From Merluccius polli (Eukaryota > Chordata > Actinopteri > Gadiformes > Merlucciidae), in assembly GCA_030340625.1 (NCBI GenBank), contig JAOPHQ010006261.1, positions 449,546 to 513,545 on the forward strand: a stretch of DNA of 64,000 nucleotides. Direction: 5' to 3'. Every line of letters begins with the position of its first letter. Position 1 is the stretch's first letter. Both the position numbers and the translations under genes were made by a program. Shown piece after piece: positions 10,876 through 21,762 of the stretch. The notes below the pieces were generated by a model. That model ran no database searches. It worked only from the letters and a program-made list of their open reading frames with translations, and was not told where the DNA came from.

Positions 10876-11668
10876 TAGTGTTGGGCATAGATTAATTTCT
10901 TTAATCTAGATTAATCTAACTGTAATCTTGGAACTAATCTAGATTAATCTAGATTAAAATGGCTCATTTGAATTCTGTCGAAGGCATTCATAATATGTGT
11001 GTGGGGGGAAGCGATTGTTGACCGGAGGGGGAGAGGTGCGCGATTGTTGACGGGGGGGGGGGGAGGGGGGGGGGGGGTCTGTGTGAAACGATCTGGGTTC
11101 TCATAAACCCGTTCACGGTGGTAAGAGACGAGCAGAGTCTACAGTGTCCATTCACTCCAATAATAACCCGGTCACGGTGATAGATTACCCTAACCCTAAC
11201 CCTAACTCTAACCCTAACCCTTTTTGGAGTGAATTGTTTCACAGTAGACTGCGGACTCTGCTCTGCGAGCGGACACTGTAGACTCTGCTCGTCTCTTACC
11301 AACGCAAACGGGTTTATGAGAACCCCCAGATCGTTTCACACAGACGCGGGAGGGTACCTTTTGCGTCAGTATCAGACGTCTAGGGGCGTGACAAATCGTC
11401 GGTATATTACGAGTTGGGATGAGAACGTGTTGTGCATTAAGGCACCACTGCCCAGACCTACGACTGACGGGGGGGGGGGGGGGGGGGGTCCAGTCGCCGG
11501 GCAGAGGACGCAGCCGTTCTGCGGCGCTTACCTTCCTTGGTGGAAATCCGGTATAGACCCAGCTCCCAACCCAACTTTGAGAATAGATTAACGGCGATAA
11601 TTGTTTTATCGCACGATAAGAGTCTCGCGTTATCGCAGCGCGTTAACGCCGATAACGGCCCACCACTA
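10876..11668. mobile_element. Mixed-end hAT element with perfect 8-bp target duplication
   Basis: The left end TAGTGTTGGGCATAGATTAA (family B) and a right end whose reverse complement is TAGTGGTGGGCCGTTATCGG (family A) are flanked by ATCTTAAT at 10868-10875 and 11669-11676. The perfect 8-bp duplication shows that this mixed-end unit transposed as one piece. It holds part of the fold-back element, a telomere-like core and two poly-G runs, but no transposase. Confidence 0.85.
11079..11342. repeat. Fold-back sequence with telomere-like core (second copy)
   Basis: The arms 11079-11159 and 11224-11342 are inverted copies (cagagtctacagtgtccatt against its reverse complement, then aaacgggtttatgagaac). 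They enclose (CCCTAA)n at 11187-11220. The right flank to about 11426 matches the right part of the element at 7823-8194. It is nested in the mixed-end hAT. Confidence 0.8.
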
Positions 11669-12278
11669 ATCTTAATACATTAATACTCTGTTGCTGATAC
11701 AGCGTACTGTGGTGGAATCAGCTCCGCAGGACTAATACTAGTCTCCATAACAACATGGCACCATGAAGTAGGCAGCAGTAGTGTGTAGCTGTGGCCTGGT
11801 AAGGGGCCCCATGGCAGGGGAAGCCCGCTGATTCTGGGTCTATCGGCCAAACACGAATATATGTTCTACTCAGCACTTCAATTCAAATTGACAACCGATT
11901 TCCAATGATCCCAGTGAGTTATAAAGAAGGACTTGCCTTGAATTGACTGATCAATTCATTCAGCCATTGATCGCTGCAGTCGCTAAAAAAACCCATATTG
12001 TATTTCGCTTACACATTCCCATTCTATAAATCACATTAACGTTCCTTCGGGTGCCAATTACTAAACCCTTTATGGAGGTCTCATGACAGGTCGTCAATTC
12101 ATTCAGCACACAAAACACAGTATTGAGCAAATAAACACGCATGCATGCTCACACACACAGGGAGACAAAAACAACCGGTCTTTAATGCACTTGAGTGGAT
12201 CCATAGCAAGATATCAGTTATTACTCAACACCCTTCAGTGCAATCATGGCAACACACCAGTTGCCAGCAAGCACACTG
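11669..12278. other. Short spacer between elements
   Basis: No gene recognised. It includes the target duplications of the flanking hAT elements at its two ends. Confidence 0.4.
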
Positions 12279-12583
12279 CAGACATGGGGACTCGAGTCTG
12301 AGACTCGGACTCGAGTCGCACTTAAGTCGCAAAAACAGTGACTTCAGACTTGACTTGGACTCGACCCAAAAGACTTCAGACTTGACTCGGACTCGAGCTT
12401 CGAGACTCGTCAACAACTTGTTGGCAAGCTATTGTTGCTTTTTAAATCTAAATTCATTCATATGTTTCTATTTTCTTTTATTGGCGCATATACATTGGGG
12501 AAACGTATGACGAGCTTCATGTCTTCTGCCCGGCAGCCAAAATGCGCAACGTTACGCATGCGCTATGAGCGCACACTCACACA

Positions 12584-13840
12584 TAGGGATGGGGATCGAA
12601 ACCCGGTTCCATCAAGGACCCGGTTCCACTTTTTTCAAAACCCGAAAATCAATAACGGTTGGGCTTATCGATACCACCATCGAGTCTCGTCCTGTAACGT
12701 AATTGTGTGTCCCTCGAGTCGCGTCACGGGGGGGGGTGGGGGGGGGGCGCGATCGTAAGCCACCCCGGACCTACGACCGACGGGGGGGCAGTAGACACCG
12801 CTAGACGTACGGGACTCATACCGGTGATCGCGGCTTTAGTTCCCCGTGTCTGATCGCTGTAATTCGGAGCGTGAATATCGGTTGAATATCTAATATATTT
12901 CTAACTTTAAAAAACACTTTAGTATTTTTTAAGCCGATAGTCGCACATCCCTCGTAACTACGCCGTGAAGGTGAACCCTCCCGGACTCCGCTATTAACAT
13001 GAACCGCTCCGCCGGAGGAGCCGCACACCACACGCACCGGACACCACAATACAAACACACATGTTTTCCATTTGATTGCTTTTAAATAAAGTTGTGTGCA
13101 GTTATACGGTTAAATCCGATTATTAAAACCCTAATTATGACAGTCCTGGACCGGCCCAAAAATGTGCATCGGCTCACCCGGTACGCCCGATGGCCAGTCC
13201 ACCCCTGCTTGTCCCGTTAGTTAAAAATAGTAATCCAATTGTGAAATCCGTGTTGTAATCGGCAGCATACAAGCTAGTTATATTGAAAAGTAAATAAAGA
13301 TTCAGACGTGCTGCGTGATGATGTGTTCAGGTTGGCTCAGTAAAACGACTATTAGGTTATCATGATGCGTTCAAGTGTAACGTAAAGAAAAGGGAAATTG
13401 AGATTTTGGCGAGAAACATGAGCAATACAGTTGTATAGTATATTAAAAATCTGGAGGATCATGACTGACAAGGCAGACATGTTAATTTTTCTGCAAAAAA
13501 AACCCCTGTTAAATTATGAGATTATATTTTATTTCCTTTTGTGTGACCCATATACATTATGACTTATTTTTCATTTGGTGCTGCTGATATATTCTTTCTA
13601 TTGTTAGTTGTATGTCATTTCGAAGTGGCCTATTACATTAGCCATGTTTATTGAAGGCTAGAAACGTTTTTGTTATGCTCACTTGTTAAGCAATACCAGT
13701 TCTGTTGAAAACAAATTGTCGCGTCGTCTTTCCACCAAATAATAGAAAAGTATCGATAGTGGTATCGATAAAGACTCGGATCGATAAGGAGTATCGATAA
13801 AGGTATCGATATCAATAAATATTAACGATCCCCATCCCTA
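12584..13840. mobile_element. hAT element nested in the 12279-14571 hAT
   Basis: The ends TAGGGATGGGGATCG (12584) and its reverse complement (ending 13840) are flanked by CTCACACA at 12576-12583 and 13841-13848. Repeats of tatcgat lie near both ends (about 12665-12680 and 13750-13815). It carries G-runs at 12728-12748 and no intact coding sequence. It is younger than its host hAT. Confidence 0.85.
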
Positions 13841-14079
13841 CTCACACATAAAAAAATGCATTGATGATGGCAACACCAAATCCTCCCGCAGTTGTTAGTT
13901 TCGCGTTCATATAATCCTACCCCGGTGAGAAGATACGGTCCAATTGTATTATTATATCTCCTTCTCCTATTAGTGACGTCTCCGCTTCGCCGTCTGTTCG
14001 TTGTAAAAAAATGCTCCCTGTTGCCATGGGTACGGCAGAATCCGGCGCCAGTGGTTTGCTGAAAATGTACACCAAATAG

Positions 14080-14428
14080 TAGGGGTGGGAGAAAAAAATC
14101 GTTTTAAATCGTTTTTTTTGTTCAAAAATCGATTTTAGTTCCTCTAAGCTTAGGTGGGAAAAAGTAACTGCTTTTCTCCAGCAGAGGGCGAAATGTTTTA
14201 GTTTGCGGGAAAAAAATATTTTTATTTATTTTATTTTACCTCTTTTATACTGTATGCAGTTGAGGCTTGCCAGCTTCAGTCTTGAAAAGAAAGTGTAGTA
14301 GCAGTTAAAATAGTTAGATATTGCTGCTAAATAAATCTTTAAAACTGACTCACATGTGATGTGCATTTTTTTGGTTTGGTGTTTAAAAAAGCAAACAAAA
14401 AATCGCAAAAATCGGCAATATCGAAGAC
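14080..14428. mobile_element. Truncated hAT-like left end
   Basis: TAGGGGTGGGAGAAAAAAAT followed by atcgttttaaatcg resembles a common fish hAT terminus. No matching CCCACCCCTA end is present before the host element's subterminal repeats resume. The fragment is about 350 bp and non-coding. Confidence 0.45.
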
Positions 14429-14849
14429 TTGAGACTTGACTTGGACTTGTGGCAAAAGACTTGAGACTTGACTTGAATTTACCCTCAAAGACTTGAGACT
14501 TGACTTGGACTCGAGCTCAAAGACTTGAGACTCGACTTGGACTTGCAACAAATGACTTGTGAACATCTCTGGCACACTGCAGTGTGTAGAGGCAGCGAAT
14601 TAACCAGAGTTACAGTTCAGTTATGGCTGTCGTTTGTGGATGATGAATGACTGTTGAATATTATGTAACGCACACACATGACAATGTGATGGCTCGTGGA
14701 CAATACCGGTTACGGCAATGTGCTCAAAATAATTTGTTCCATTGTTTAATCAGCTAGTTGAGCCTACCACATGTACTCTTTTTACTTTTTCTTTCAACAC
14801 CACACTTCAACACCTGGATTTAAGCTATTATTACTTTTATGCACATCAG

Positions 14850-15850
14850 GGCCCAGTTTCCCGATAACGATGTACGATCCATCTTATGATCCTTCTTACG
14901 AATCATCTTTCGAACGATCGTTATTTTTTTCCGTGCGTTTCCCGAAACTCCTCTTAACATGAACGCGCGTGCACAGATCTAACGATCGATCGTAGCCTTG
15001 TACCTGTCCACTGACACGGTGCTGAAATACATATTATACCATGGTCTGGGTGAATACTCGATTCTGATTGGCTGGAGGGTGTAGGTTGAAAGGTACACCT
15101 ACGAAAGACGTTGACGCTATGAAGACGCTATGGCCACGTTGCTTGGCAACGCCTGCATACGGGAGATATTAAATAGTCCGCTCGAAAAACAAAAACCTCA
15201 CGATTTTAACTCTAAAACACATTAAAGTATTATTAATTGATTAAATATTTCTTTCTTTCGTAAGTGACCATGGTATAAGCGGGATAATGCCCTTCGAGGT
15301 GTCCATTAACAGAACCGTCCTCCGCGGTTCACACCTCCGCGTCGTCCATTCATTTCTGTTAATATTTAATCAATTAATAATACTTTAATGTGTTTTAGAG
15401 TTACAATCGTGAGGGGTTTTTTTATTTTTATAAGTCGAGCGGACTATTTAATATCTCCCGTATGCAGGTGTTGCCAAGCAACGTGGCCATAGCGTCTTCA
15501 TAGCATCAACGTCTTTCCTAGGTGTACATCAAAGATAAGATTATAGAGCGCCGCTCTATAATCTTCAACCAATCAGAATCAAGTATTCACCCAGACCATG
15601 GTGTAACATAGACTAAGCTATATAGCCTATCATAACTTTAGCGTCACCAGCTGGACATTCAGTAGTATTGGATGTGTTAAGACGCTCGTAGCGCGCTACG
15701 AGGACAGCTGGAGCCCTCGTTAGCTACAAGCGTCTTAACGGCGGTCGTTACACAACAATGCTTTCGGGAAACAGTGTGAAAACTGTCTGATGGTCGTACG
15801 ACAAACTTAACGAACCACTTAGGCTAACGACGCTTTCGGGAAACTGGGTC
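14850..15850. mobile_element. TIR element with 3-bp CAG duplication
   Basis: The left end ggcccagtttcccga and the reverse-complemented right end gacccagtttcccga match with one mismatch. CAG flanks at 14847-14849 and 15851-15853 would be a 3-bp target duplication, as in PIF/Harbinger-type elements. A palindromic MITE is inserted inside. No transposase. Confidence 0.65.
15034..15606. mobile_element. Large palindromic MITE
   Basis: Arms of about 230 bp are near-perfect inverted copies. The left arm begins ttataccatggtctgggtg and the right arm ends with its counterpart. A roughly 100-bp centre lies between about 15255 and 15355. A cata direct repeat flanks the ends (15030-15033, 15607-15610), a possible short target duplication. 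The right arm also holds a 14-bp palindrome (15537-15565) not present on the left. Non-coding. Confidence 0.75.
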
Positions 15851-15904
15851 CAGGAACATTGCACAACTTCTGCTGCCTCTAACATCCACAAGACATATAA
15901 ATAC

Positions 15905-16291
15905 TGTAACGTGAGGGTTCGGTATGTGGTGGAGGATCACTCTTTATGAGAATAAATAGCAGGATGGAGACAGATGACTTTCTCAAGCAGTACTTTTACT
16001 CAACAACTCACAACTACTCCACTTCCTGGTTTGGACCTAACACGTGACTGAACTAACCAAGCAGAAGCTAGAACTTAGACTGAGGTAAACGTGAGGGAAT
16101 CAGAGAGGCAGATTCAACAGAATATCCTGACTGTGTTAAATATGTAAACATGTAAATAATAATTGTGTAACATCAATATGTAAATGATTAGCTGACTAAA
16201 CATTGTAGTAAATTAACTCAAATATAAATTATATTAACTTCTGAGCCTTACAACCTTCAAATATGAATTAACTCCACTTCTAAACCTTACA
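15905..16291 (-). repeat. 3' LTR of the Gypsy element
   Basis: This 387-bp LTR begins TGTAAGG and ends GTTACA in element orientation. Against the other LTR it shows one substitution and lacks a 12-bp segment (aatacatttcta). Confidence 0.95.
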
Positions 16292-16306
16292 TTTCCTCCC
16301 CCTCCC
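16292..16306 (-). other. Polypurine tract
   Basis: Directly before the 3' LTR in element orientation the sequence is GGGAGGGGGAGGAAA. That is the expected position and composition of the plus-strand primer. Confidence 0.9.
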
Positions 16307-16393
16307 ACAAAAGAAACGTCCCCGTTTCTCATCACATAAACAAGCAAACAAGGAAACAAACAAGTTACTGTAAACAACAACAAAGAAGCTGTG

Positions 16394-17637
16394 TTACTTC
16401 AGAACATAGTCGTTAAGGAATCTCGGAGGCCGAACTGGACGTTTCCCAGGGCGTAACGAAGAACCAGAACCTTGAGGAGTGGAAGAGGGGACAGTGTCAA
16501 ACTGGCGTACTGGGCCAGAGGGGGGGGCAGACCAAGACCTAGTCAGGGAAGAGTGGGATTGGGGCTGTGGTCGGGGTTGTGGATGGCCAGTAGGAGGGGC
16601 TACTGAGGGAGTACTGCTGTGGTCAGATAAGTCGTAGCCCTTTGTGGCTGCCAACCTTGAAGATTTAAAGGGCAAAGCACCTGACAATGCAGTCAAACGA
16701 GGGAGTTGATGCTGCGAAGAGTCGCATGTAGGTGTCCTATGCCCACGATCTGGCACAGGAGCATGGTAGTGTCTGAGACGGTTGTAGTGGACAATCTGGG
16801 ACTTATCGGACTGATCCAGGAGGTAGTGAATCCTGTATCTCACTCCAGGAGAATCCACATCAGATCCAAAGCACTCCAATATTTCAAAGGGGCCTTTCCA
16901 GTGAGGAGCGAGTTTTTGTCTTGCTGTGGTGGGGCCATTTAACCAGACAAGATCTCCAAGAACATAGGGAGTGTGCTTAACACTCTTGTCATACTGTCGT
17001 TTCTGCTGACTGTGGGCACAGTCTCTGTTCCATGTAGCAGAACTGAAAGCGGACTGAAGTTTCTGCGTCAATTGTGCAACATAATCAGCAGGAAAACCTG
17101 CAGTAGACGAAGATGGTGTGTTGTTAGGTAACAGCATGTTAGCAGGCATCCTGGCTTCATGACCATGTGTGAGGAAGAATGGTGTGAAACCTGTTGTAGA
17201 GTGAGGGTTGGTATTGTAAGCCAACACAACTTGATTGAGGCAGTCATCCCATTCACCAGGCTGTTGAAGAAGTGTCTTGGCTAGTTGATCAATAAGTGTC
17301 CTGTTGAATCTCTCAATCATGCCGTCACACTGAGGATGATAGGGGCTGGTTCGTGTTTTCTGCACGCCCAGCAGTTCACACAGATGTTTCACCAGGTCAG
17401 ACTCAAACTGACGTCCCTGATCAGTGTGAAGCATTTCCGGGATGCCATGTTCACAGATGAAGTTTTCAAACAGACATTTTGCAACTGTTATGGAGCGCTG
17501 GTCTGGAATGGCATAGAGGTTGACATACTTGGAGAAATAATCTTGGACAACAAGCACATACCTGTTTCCACGACTTGTGATGGGGAGCTCAAGTATGTCA
17601 GCTGCAACCTTTTGGAATGGCTCAGTAGCAACAAGTC
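16394..17637 (-). pseudogene. Gypsy integrase core and C-terminal domain
   Basis: This frame encodes the catalytic core: the first acidic residue lies in VAADIL near the frame's beginning, then HTDQG and, 35 residues later, GMIERFNR, giving the D,D(35)E signature of retroviral-type integrases. It continues with DLVWLNGP, a WKGPFEIL module typical of the GPF/Y domain, a hydrophilic proline- and serine-rich tail and a stop at 16394. The zinc-finger part lies in another frame upstream, separated by a one-base-type shift near 17635-17650. The enzyme would join the cDNA to chromosomal DNA. No chromodomain was recognised. Confidence 0.9.
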
Positions 17638-18767
17638 TTCATTGGAGCTCTCTGATGAGGTGTGGGACTCCGTCTTGCGTCACATGGAGTACATTGCTTG
17701 CACCACATCTTGATGTCACGTGACATAAAGGGCCAGTAGCACAATTGCTGAGCACATTTCAGGAGTTTATCAGCAGATAAATGACCAGTTACTGGATTTC
17801 CATGCAGCATCTGCAGAACAGTGTCTTTTAAAGCATGAGGGACAATCATTTGATGGAGCACTGATTTTGTGGATGGGTTGAAAACCTTACGGCAGAGTAC
17901 ACCATTATGAAAGGTAAGTCTGTGGAACTCGTGCCAAAGTGCTTTCTCAGCAAGTGTGACCTCTGACAGTATGGAGTCTTGCTGTTGTTTTTTTTGGAAA
18001 TCATCTTCAGGGAGCTGAAGCACAAATGTGGAGGAGACAGACTGCGTAACACAATGTGAGGAGGCTGGAGAAGGCTGTGGTCCAGTCAGGTCACCGCAAA
18101 CTGGCTTTGTATCAGTACTGCAGAGGCTGTGATGTACAGAACTGATAGGACTAGACAGACTCTCAGGACTTGGACTAGAATGTCTCTTGTCAGAGTGTGG
18201 ATTTCCAGGACCACTGGAGAAGGTGCTCTGCTCTGTTGGTCTGATGTCAGCAGGGCGACGTGACATTGCATCTGCATTGAGGTGACTGTGGCCATCCTTG
18301 TGAATTACAGTCCATTCAAAAGGGTCAAGTTCAAGAGCCCAGCGTGCACGACGACCAGTTCTGTCATTGTCAATGGGTATTTTCCTGAGACCCAGGAGAG
18401 GTTTGTGGTCGGTAACAATAACAAAGGGCTGTTTGTAAAGGTAGTGGCGGAAATGTCGCACGGCCCAGACAATGGCCCAGAGTTCTCTGTCATATGTTGA
18501 CCATTTTCTTTCTGCTTTTGTGAGGACATGACTAGCATAAGCAATCACTTTTTCTTGATTCCCTTGTCTCTGAGCAAGCACCGCACCAATAGCAGAGCCT
18601 GAAGCATCTGTGTAGAGGGAGAATGGCACAGTAAAGTCAGGGAATGCAACCACTGGAGGGTTTGTGAGTGCATGTTTCAGGTAAGTGAATGCATCCTGAC
18701 ATTGAAAAGTCCATTGGAAAGGTGCATTCTTCTCTGTGAGTGCGTGTAGGGGGACACTGATGTGCAA
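17622..18767 (-). pseudogene. Gypsy RNase H and integrase zinc-binding domain
   Basis: The frame begins after the RT remnant and shows RNase H catalytic residues in YTDASGSAIGAVL, TYDRELWAIVWAVRHFRHY and VTDHKPL (residues about 54, 95 and 120 of this frame). A linker follows, then the integrase HHCC finger (HGNPVTGH ... CKQCTPC, about residues 319-361). The frame stops at 17622, just after PHQRAP, where the continuing integrase sequence is in another frame. RNase H would remove the RNA strand of the cDNA hybrid. Confidence 0.9.
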
Positions 18768-20326
18768 AGCTTCTGATGAACTTGCGGTAATATGAACAAA
18801 GACTGGAATCTGGAGAGAATATTTTCCAGGTGCTGGAGATGTTCACTGAAAGAGCGGCTGTAGATGAGGACATCATCCAAACACACTAGGCAGGTTTTCC
18901 ATGGGAGGCCACAAAGTACCATTTCCATCAAGCGCTGGCATGTGGCTGGAGCGTTGGTGAGACCCATTGGCATAACTTTAAAGTGATAAAGGCCACTACC
19001 TGTTGTGAATGCTGTTTTTTCACGGTCTTTCTCATCCAGCTCAACTTGCCAATAGCCATGTTGCAGGTCCATTGTGGAGAACCAGGCAGAGCCAGACAAA
19101 GCATCCAGTGCGTCGTCGACTCTTGGAAGTGGGTGGGAATCTTTGATTGTCACTGCATTGAGTTTTCTGTAGTCCAGGCAGAAACACCATGTGCCATTTT
19201 TCTTGCACACCAAAACAACTGGCGCAGCCCAGGGACTGTAGCTTTCTTCAATGACATCTGCTTTCAACAGGTTTTCAACTTGAGTCTGTATTTCAGCTCT
19301 CTGTTCTGGTGTCACTCTGTAGGCTCTCTGTTTAGTTGGTGTGGCATCACCGGTGCGGATTTGATGCTTGATGATGCTCGTGCGACCTCTGTCCTCTGAG
19401 TGTTTACTGAATACTGCTGAGTATTTCCGAAGCAGTGACTTCAGAGACTGAACTTGGGAAGGTGACAAGTCGCTGTCATTTATCTGGACAGATGGAGCTA
19501 AATCATGTATGGAGGAGGTTGCACAACATGTCCCTTCACCTGATATGACGTCAACAGATGAAGCAGAATGAAACTCACCCAGGTGTTGACCTGAATGCAG
19601 CTCAATGTCATCTCTGGAGGGATTTAAGATTCGAACAACAGTTGTGCCATTTTGAACCTCACTGAGAGAATGTGCCACGATGATGTCACACGATGGGTTG
19701 GGCATGAGAACACCATAGTAGTCAGTTGGCATGGGAGAAGCAGGAGTAGCTGCTGACACACAGGCTGTGACGAGGGTTTCACTCATAGCTGGAATCTTAG
19801 TGGGCGCTAGTACAGACACATTACAGCAGGCGGCCACTTCATGTCCTTTGGGCAGGAGAGGAATTTTCATGTCCCAAAGTTGCAGCATTTTGGTTTTGAT
19901 GTCAAGGAGGGCATGGTGTTTCCGCAGAAAATCGAAACCAAGAATGACTGGCTGGCAAGCACCCCTGAGAATTTCAAAGTCATGTTGCCATACCTGATTT
20001 CCAAGTCTGTTCCCAATTGTTAACTTGCCTAAAATGTCCAGGCACTGTCCATTGACTGAGCGAGCTGGCAGAGAGGAGGGTGTCATAGGGCGTTTTCTCA
20101 ATGCTGGGTGAGAGTGACGAAAATCTTCGCTCACAATAGAGACAGTAGAACCAGAGTCAATTAAAGTGCACACTTCAATGCCCTCAACAATAGCCAAGAT
20201 TGTAGAGGAGACAGAGTCATCAGGTTGTGAGTCATTCTTGTCAGGCATTAACTTGGGGGAATCATTCTGGGGCTGTGAGACAGTAGCTGATGTTTGCCCC
20301 TCAACAGCAGCTAATGGAAGTTTCCC
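18677..20326 (-). pseudogene. Gypsy protease and reverse transcriptase, deleted in the RT thumb
   Basis: The pol frame opens at the slippery site (20320-20326). The first methionine is at 20248. The aspartic protease motif LIDSGS is at residues 29-34 from that methionine. RT follows with the DYRKLNAVT region, FSTMDLQHGYWQ, the FKVMPMGLTNAP block and the CLDDVLIYS active site (about residues 456-464). After residue 482 or so (about 18800) the sequence jumps to the YYRKFIRSFAH region of the RT-RNase H connection in another frame. Roughly 50-60 residues of RT are missing. A second small shift follows near 18760-18770. The frame shown runs out of homology before its stop at 18677. Confidence 0.9.
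20269..20326 (-). promoter_or_regulatory. Candidate -1 ribosomal frameshift signal (gag-pol)
   Basis: The heptamer GGGAAAC (20326-20320) is in phase as G GGA AAC with the gag frame, whose stop TAG (20313-20311) comes two codons later. After a 6-nt spacer, TAGCTG (20313-20308) can pair with CAGCTA (20289-20284). GGGGC in the loop (20300-20296) can pair with GCCCC downstream (20273-20269), giving an H-type pseudoknot. Slipping back one base enters the pol frame, which is open into the protease. Confidence 0.75.
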
Positions 20327-21523
20327 TGACGGTTGGAGCCAGAGTGTGGATGTCTTTCAGGTGCCTGGAAGCGAACACTGCCTCTAGTGTGTGGACTTGC
20401 ATCTCTGCTTCTCTGTAGAGCAGGACTAGGACTGCGTCTGTATCTGTCTCTGTCATCATTGTCATGGCGACCATACCTGGAGTACTGATAGGACTGGCAT
20501 GAAGGAGAGCGATGCCGGTCACATCTGTCATTGTCATGCCACTGACGGTCTCTCTGAGAAACAGGGGAAGAGGACCACGTTCATAGCAGGACTCTGGATC
20601 ATTACCATGATGCTGCTCAGGTAAGTAATAGTCTCTGCGGTGTTGTCTGTTATGGTAGGGTTGTGGAGAGACACTGCGTGCACCGTATCGAGCATCGTTG
20701 GAGGAGAACCTTTCAGGTTTGGAGTCTACACGCTGAGCCAGGTAACTGTGTTTCTCACGTAACAGGTGTACTTCACTTTTTAAGCTGTTGACAGTAAGAG
20801 TCAACTGCTCAACTGCATGCAGAAGCTTGTCATCAGTAGATTCAGGACAAACCATAGCTACCTGCTCTGAAGATTGAGTGTGTGGAGACCCTACAGTTGC
20901 CAGTTGGAGCGCTGCACGTGCTCTCTCACAGCGGCTGGCGATACGCAGGGCGTCCTCAAGATCCTCAGCACCCATCTCATGGATTTTTGACTGAAGATTT
21001 GGGTCCAAACCAGCAACAAAGCGGCAACATTTTTCACCCTCTAGTGCATTGTGGTCATAGTTGGGAAAGGCTTCTAGTACAAGACGAGTAATGTCTGCAC
21101 TGTACACATCCAAACTTTCACCTGGTTTACGAGGTCGAGCATTCACATGTGTCTGGAAGAATGGCAGGGAGTATATTGGTCCAAAAACGTCCCTGAGTTT
21201 CTCCTTTACTGAATCATAGTCCCTCTGGGTCGAAGAAGGAAGGCTGTCCCAATACAGAAATGCAGCATCTGCTAGGCGAGTAGGGAGGACGGAGGCCATC
21301 ACTGTAGGGAGATCCGTATCAGTTGAACTCATAGCCTGCACTGCCACTTCAAAGCGTCGAGACCGATTCAGTACCATCTCCTTTAAAAGCAGGTGGAAGA
21401 TCAATTTTCAGGGCACTGGAGACAGCATGTGTGGCTAGAGAGGCAGCACCTGTCCATATAGCATCTTGCCATCGTTGTGAGGGAGGAGACTGCAGCACAG
21501 CGTCATTTTCATCAGCCGACATG
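20311..21523 (-). pseudogene. Gypsy gag, two frame breaks
   Basis: Gag starts at the ATG at 21523 (MSADEND...; good context, no earlier ATG between it and the primer site). The first about 55 residues are in one frame. The main capsid-like region (RRFEVAVQAMS, FLYWDSLPSS, CCRFVAGLDPNLQ, about 20590-21395) is in a second frame. The basic RD/RS-rich tail (YGRHDNDDRDRYRRSPS, 20313-20585) is in a third, reaching the TAG at 20311. I see no CCHC zinc knuckle; nucleic-acid binding may rest on the arginine-rich tail. Breaks lie near 21365-21400 and 20580-20600. Gag would form the particle. Confidence 0.85.
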
Positions 21524-21749
21524 GTGACAAAATGTCCAATTCAAAAGCACAAAAAAAAACACGTAAAGTAAGAAATATATATATATATTTTTAAATACTG
21601 CAAAAGTCCAGTAATATCTCCAAACTAGTTTTTAGTTAATCCACTGCTCTCAAAGAGTGTAAAATCCAGATGGCACAAAAAGTGACTACATCCCCAGTTC
21701 GTAGGAATAAAAACTCACCAAATGCGCAAAAAACACCAAAATAACACCA

Positions 21750-21760
21750 CGCTGCCACCA
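21750..21760 (-). other. Primer-binding site, tRNA-Leu type
   Basis: Two bases after the 5' LTR the element reads TGGTGGCAGCG. From memory this matches the 3' end of vertebrate tRNA-Leu (UAG/AAG) including CCA over 11 bases, then diverges. The position is as expected for minus-strand priming. Confidence 0.75.
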
Positions 21761-21762
21761 AA

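Larger units (their letters stand above)
12279..14571. mobile_element. Non-autonomous hAT element with 8-bp target duplication
   Basis: The left terminus cagacatg and the right terminus catctctg are imperfect inverted ends. The flanks are GCACACTG at 12271-12278 and 14572-14579, a perfect 8-bp duplication. Subterminal direct repeats of gacttgagacttgacttgg and gactcgag variants lie at 12300-12410 and 14425-14560, as expected for transposase-binding clusters. No transposase frame survives. Another hAT is inserted within it. Confidence 0.85.

Noticed and set aside
17285..19399. Plus-strand open frames inside the Gypsy element
   Set aside because: They are antisense shadows of pol, which shows clear protease, RT, RNase H and integrase motifs on the minus strand.
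20301..20590. C-terminal part of the long minus-strand gag frame ending at 20301
   Set aside because: Its last 90 or so residues lack gag-like composition. The RD/RS-rich continuation is in a different frame and ends at the TAG next to the frameshift heptamer.
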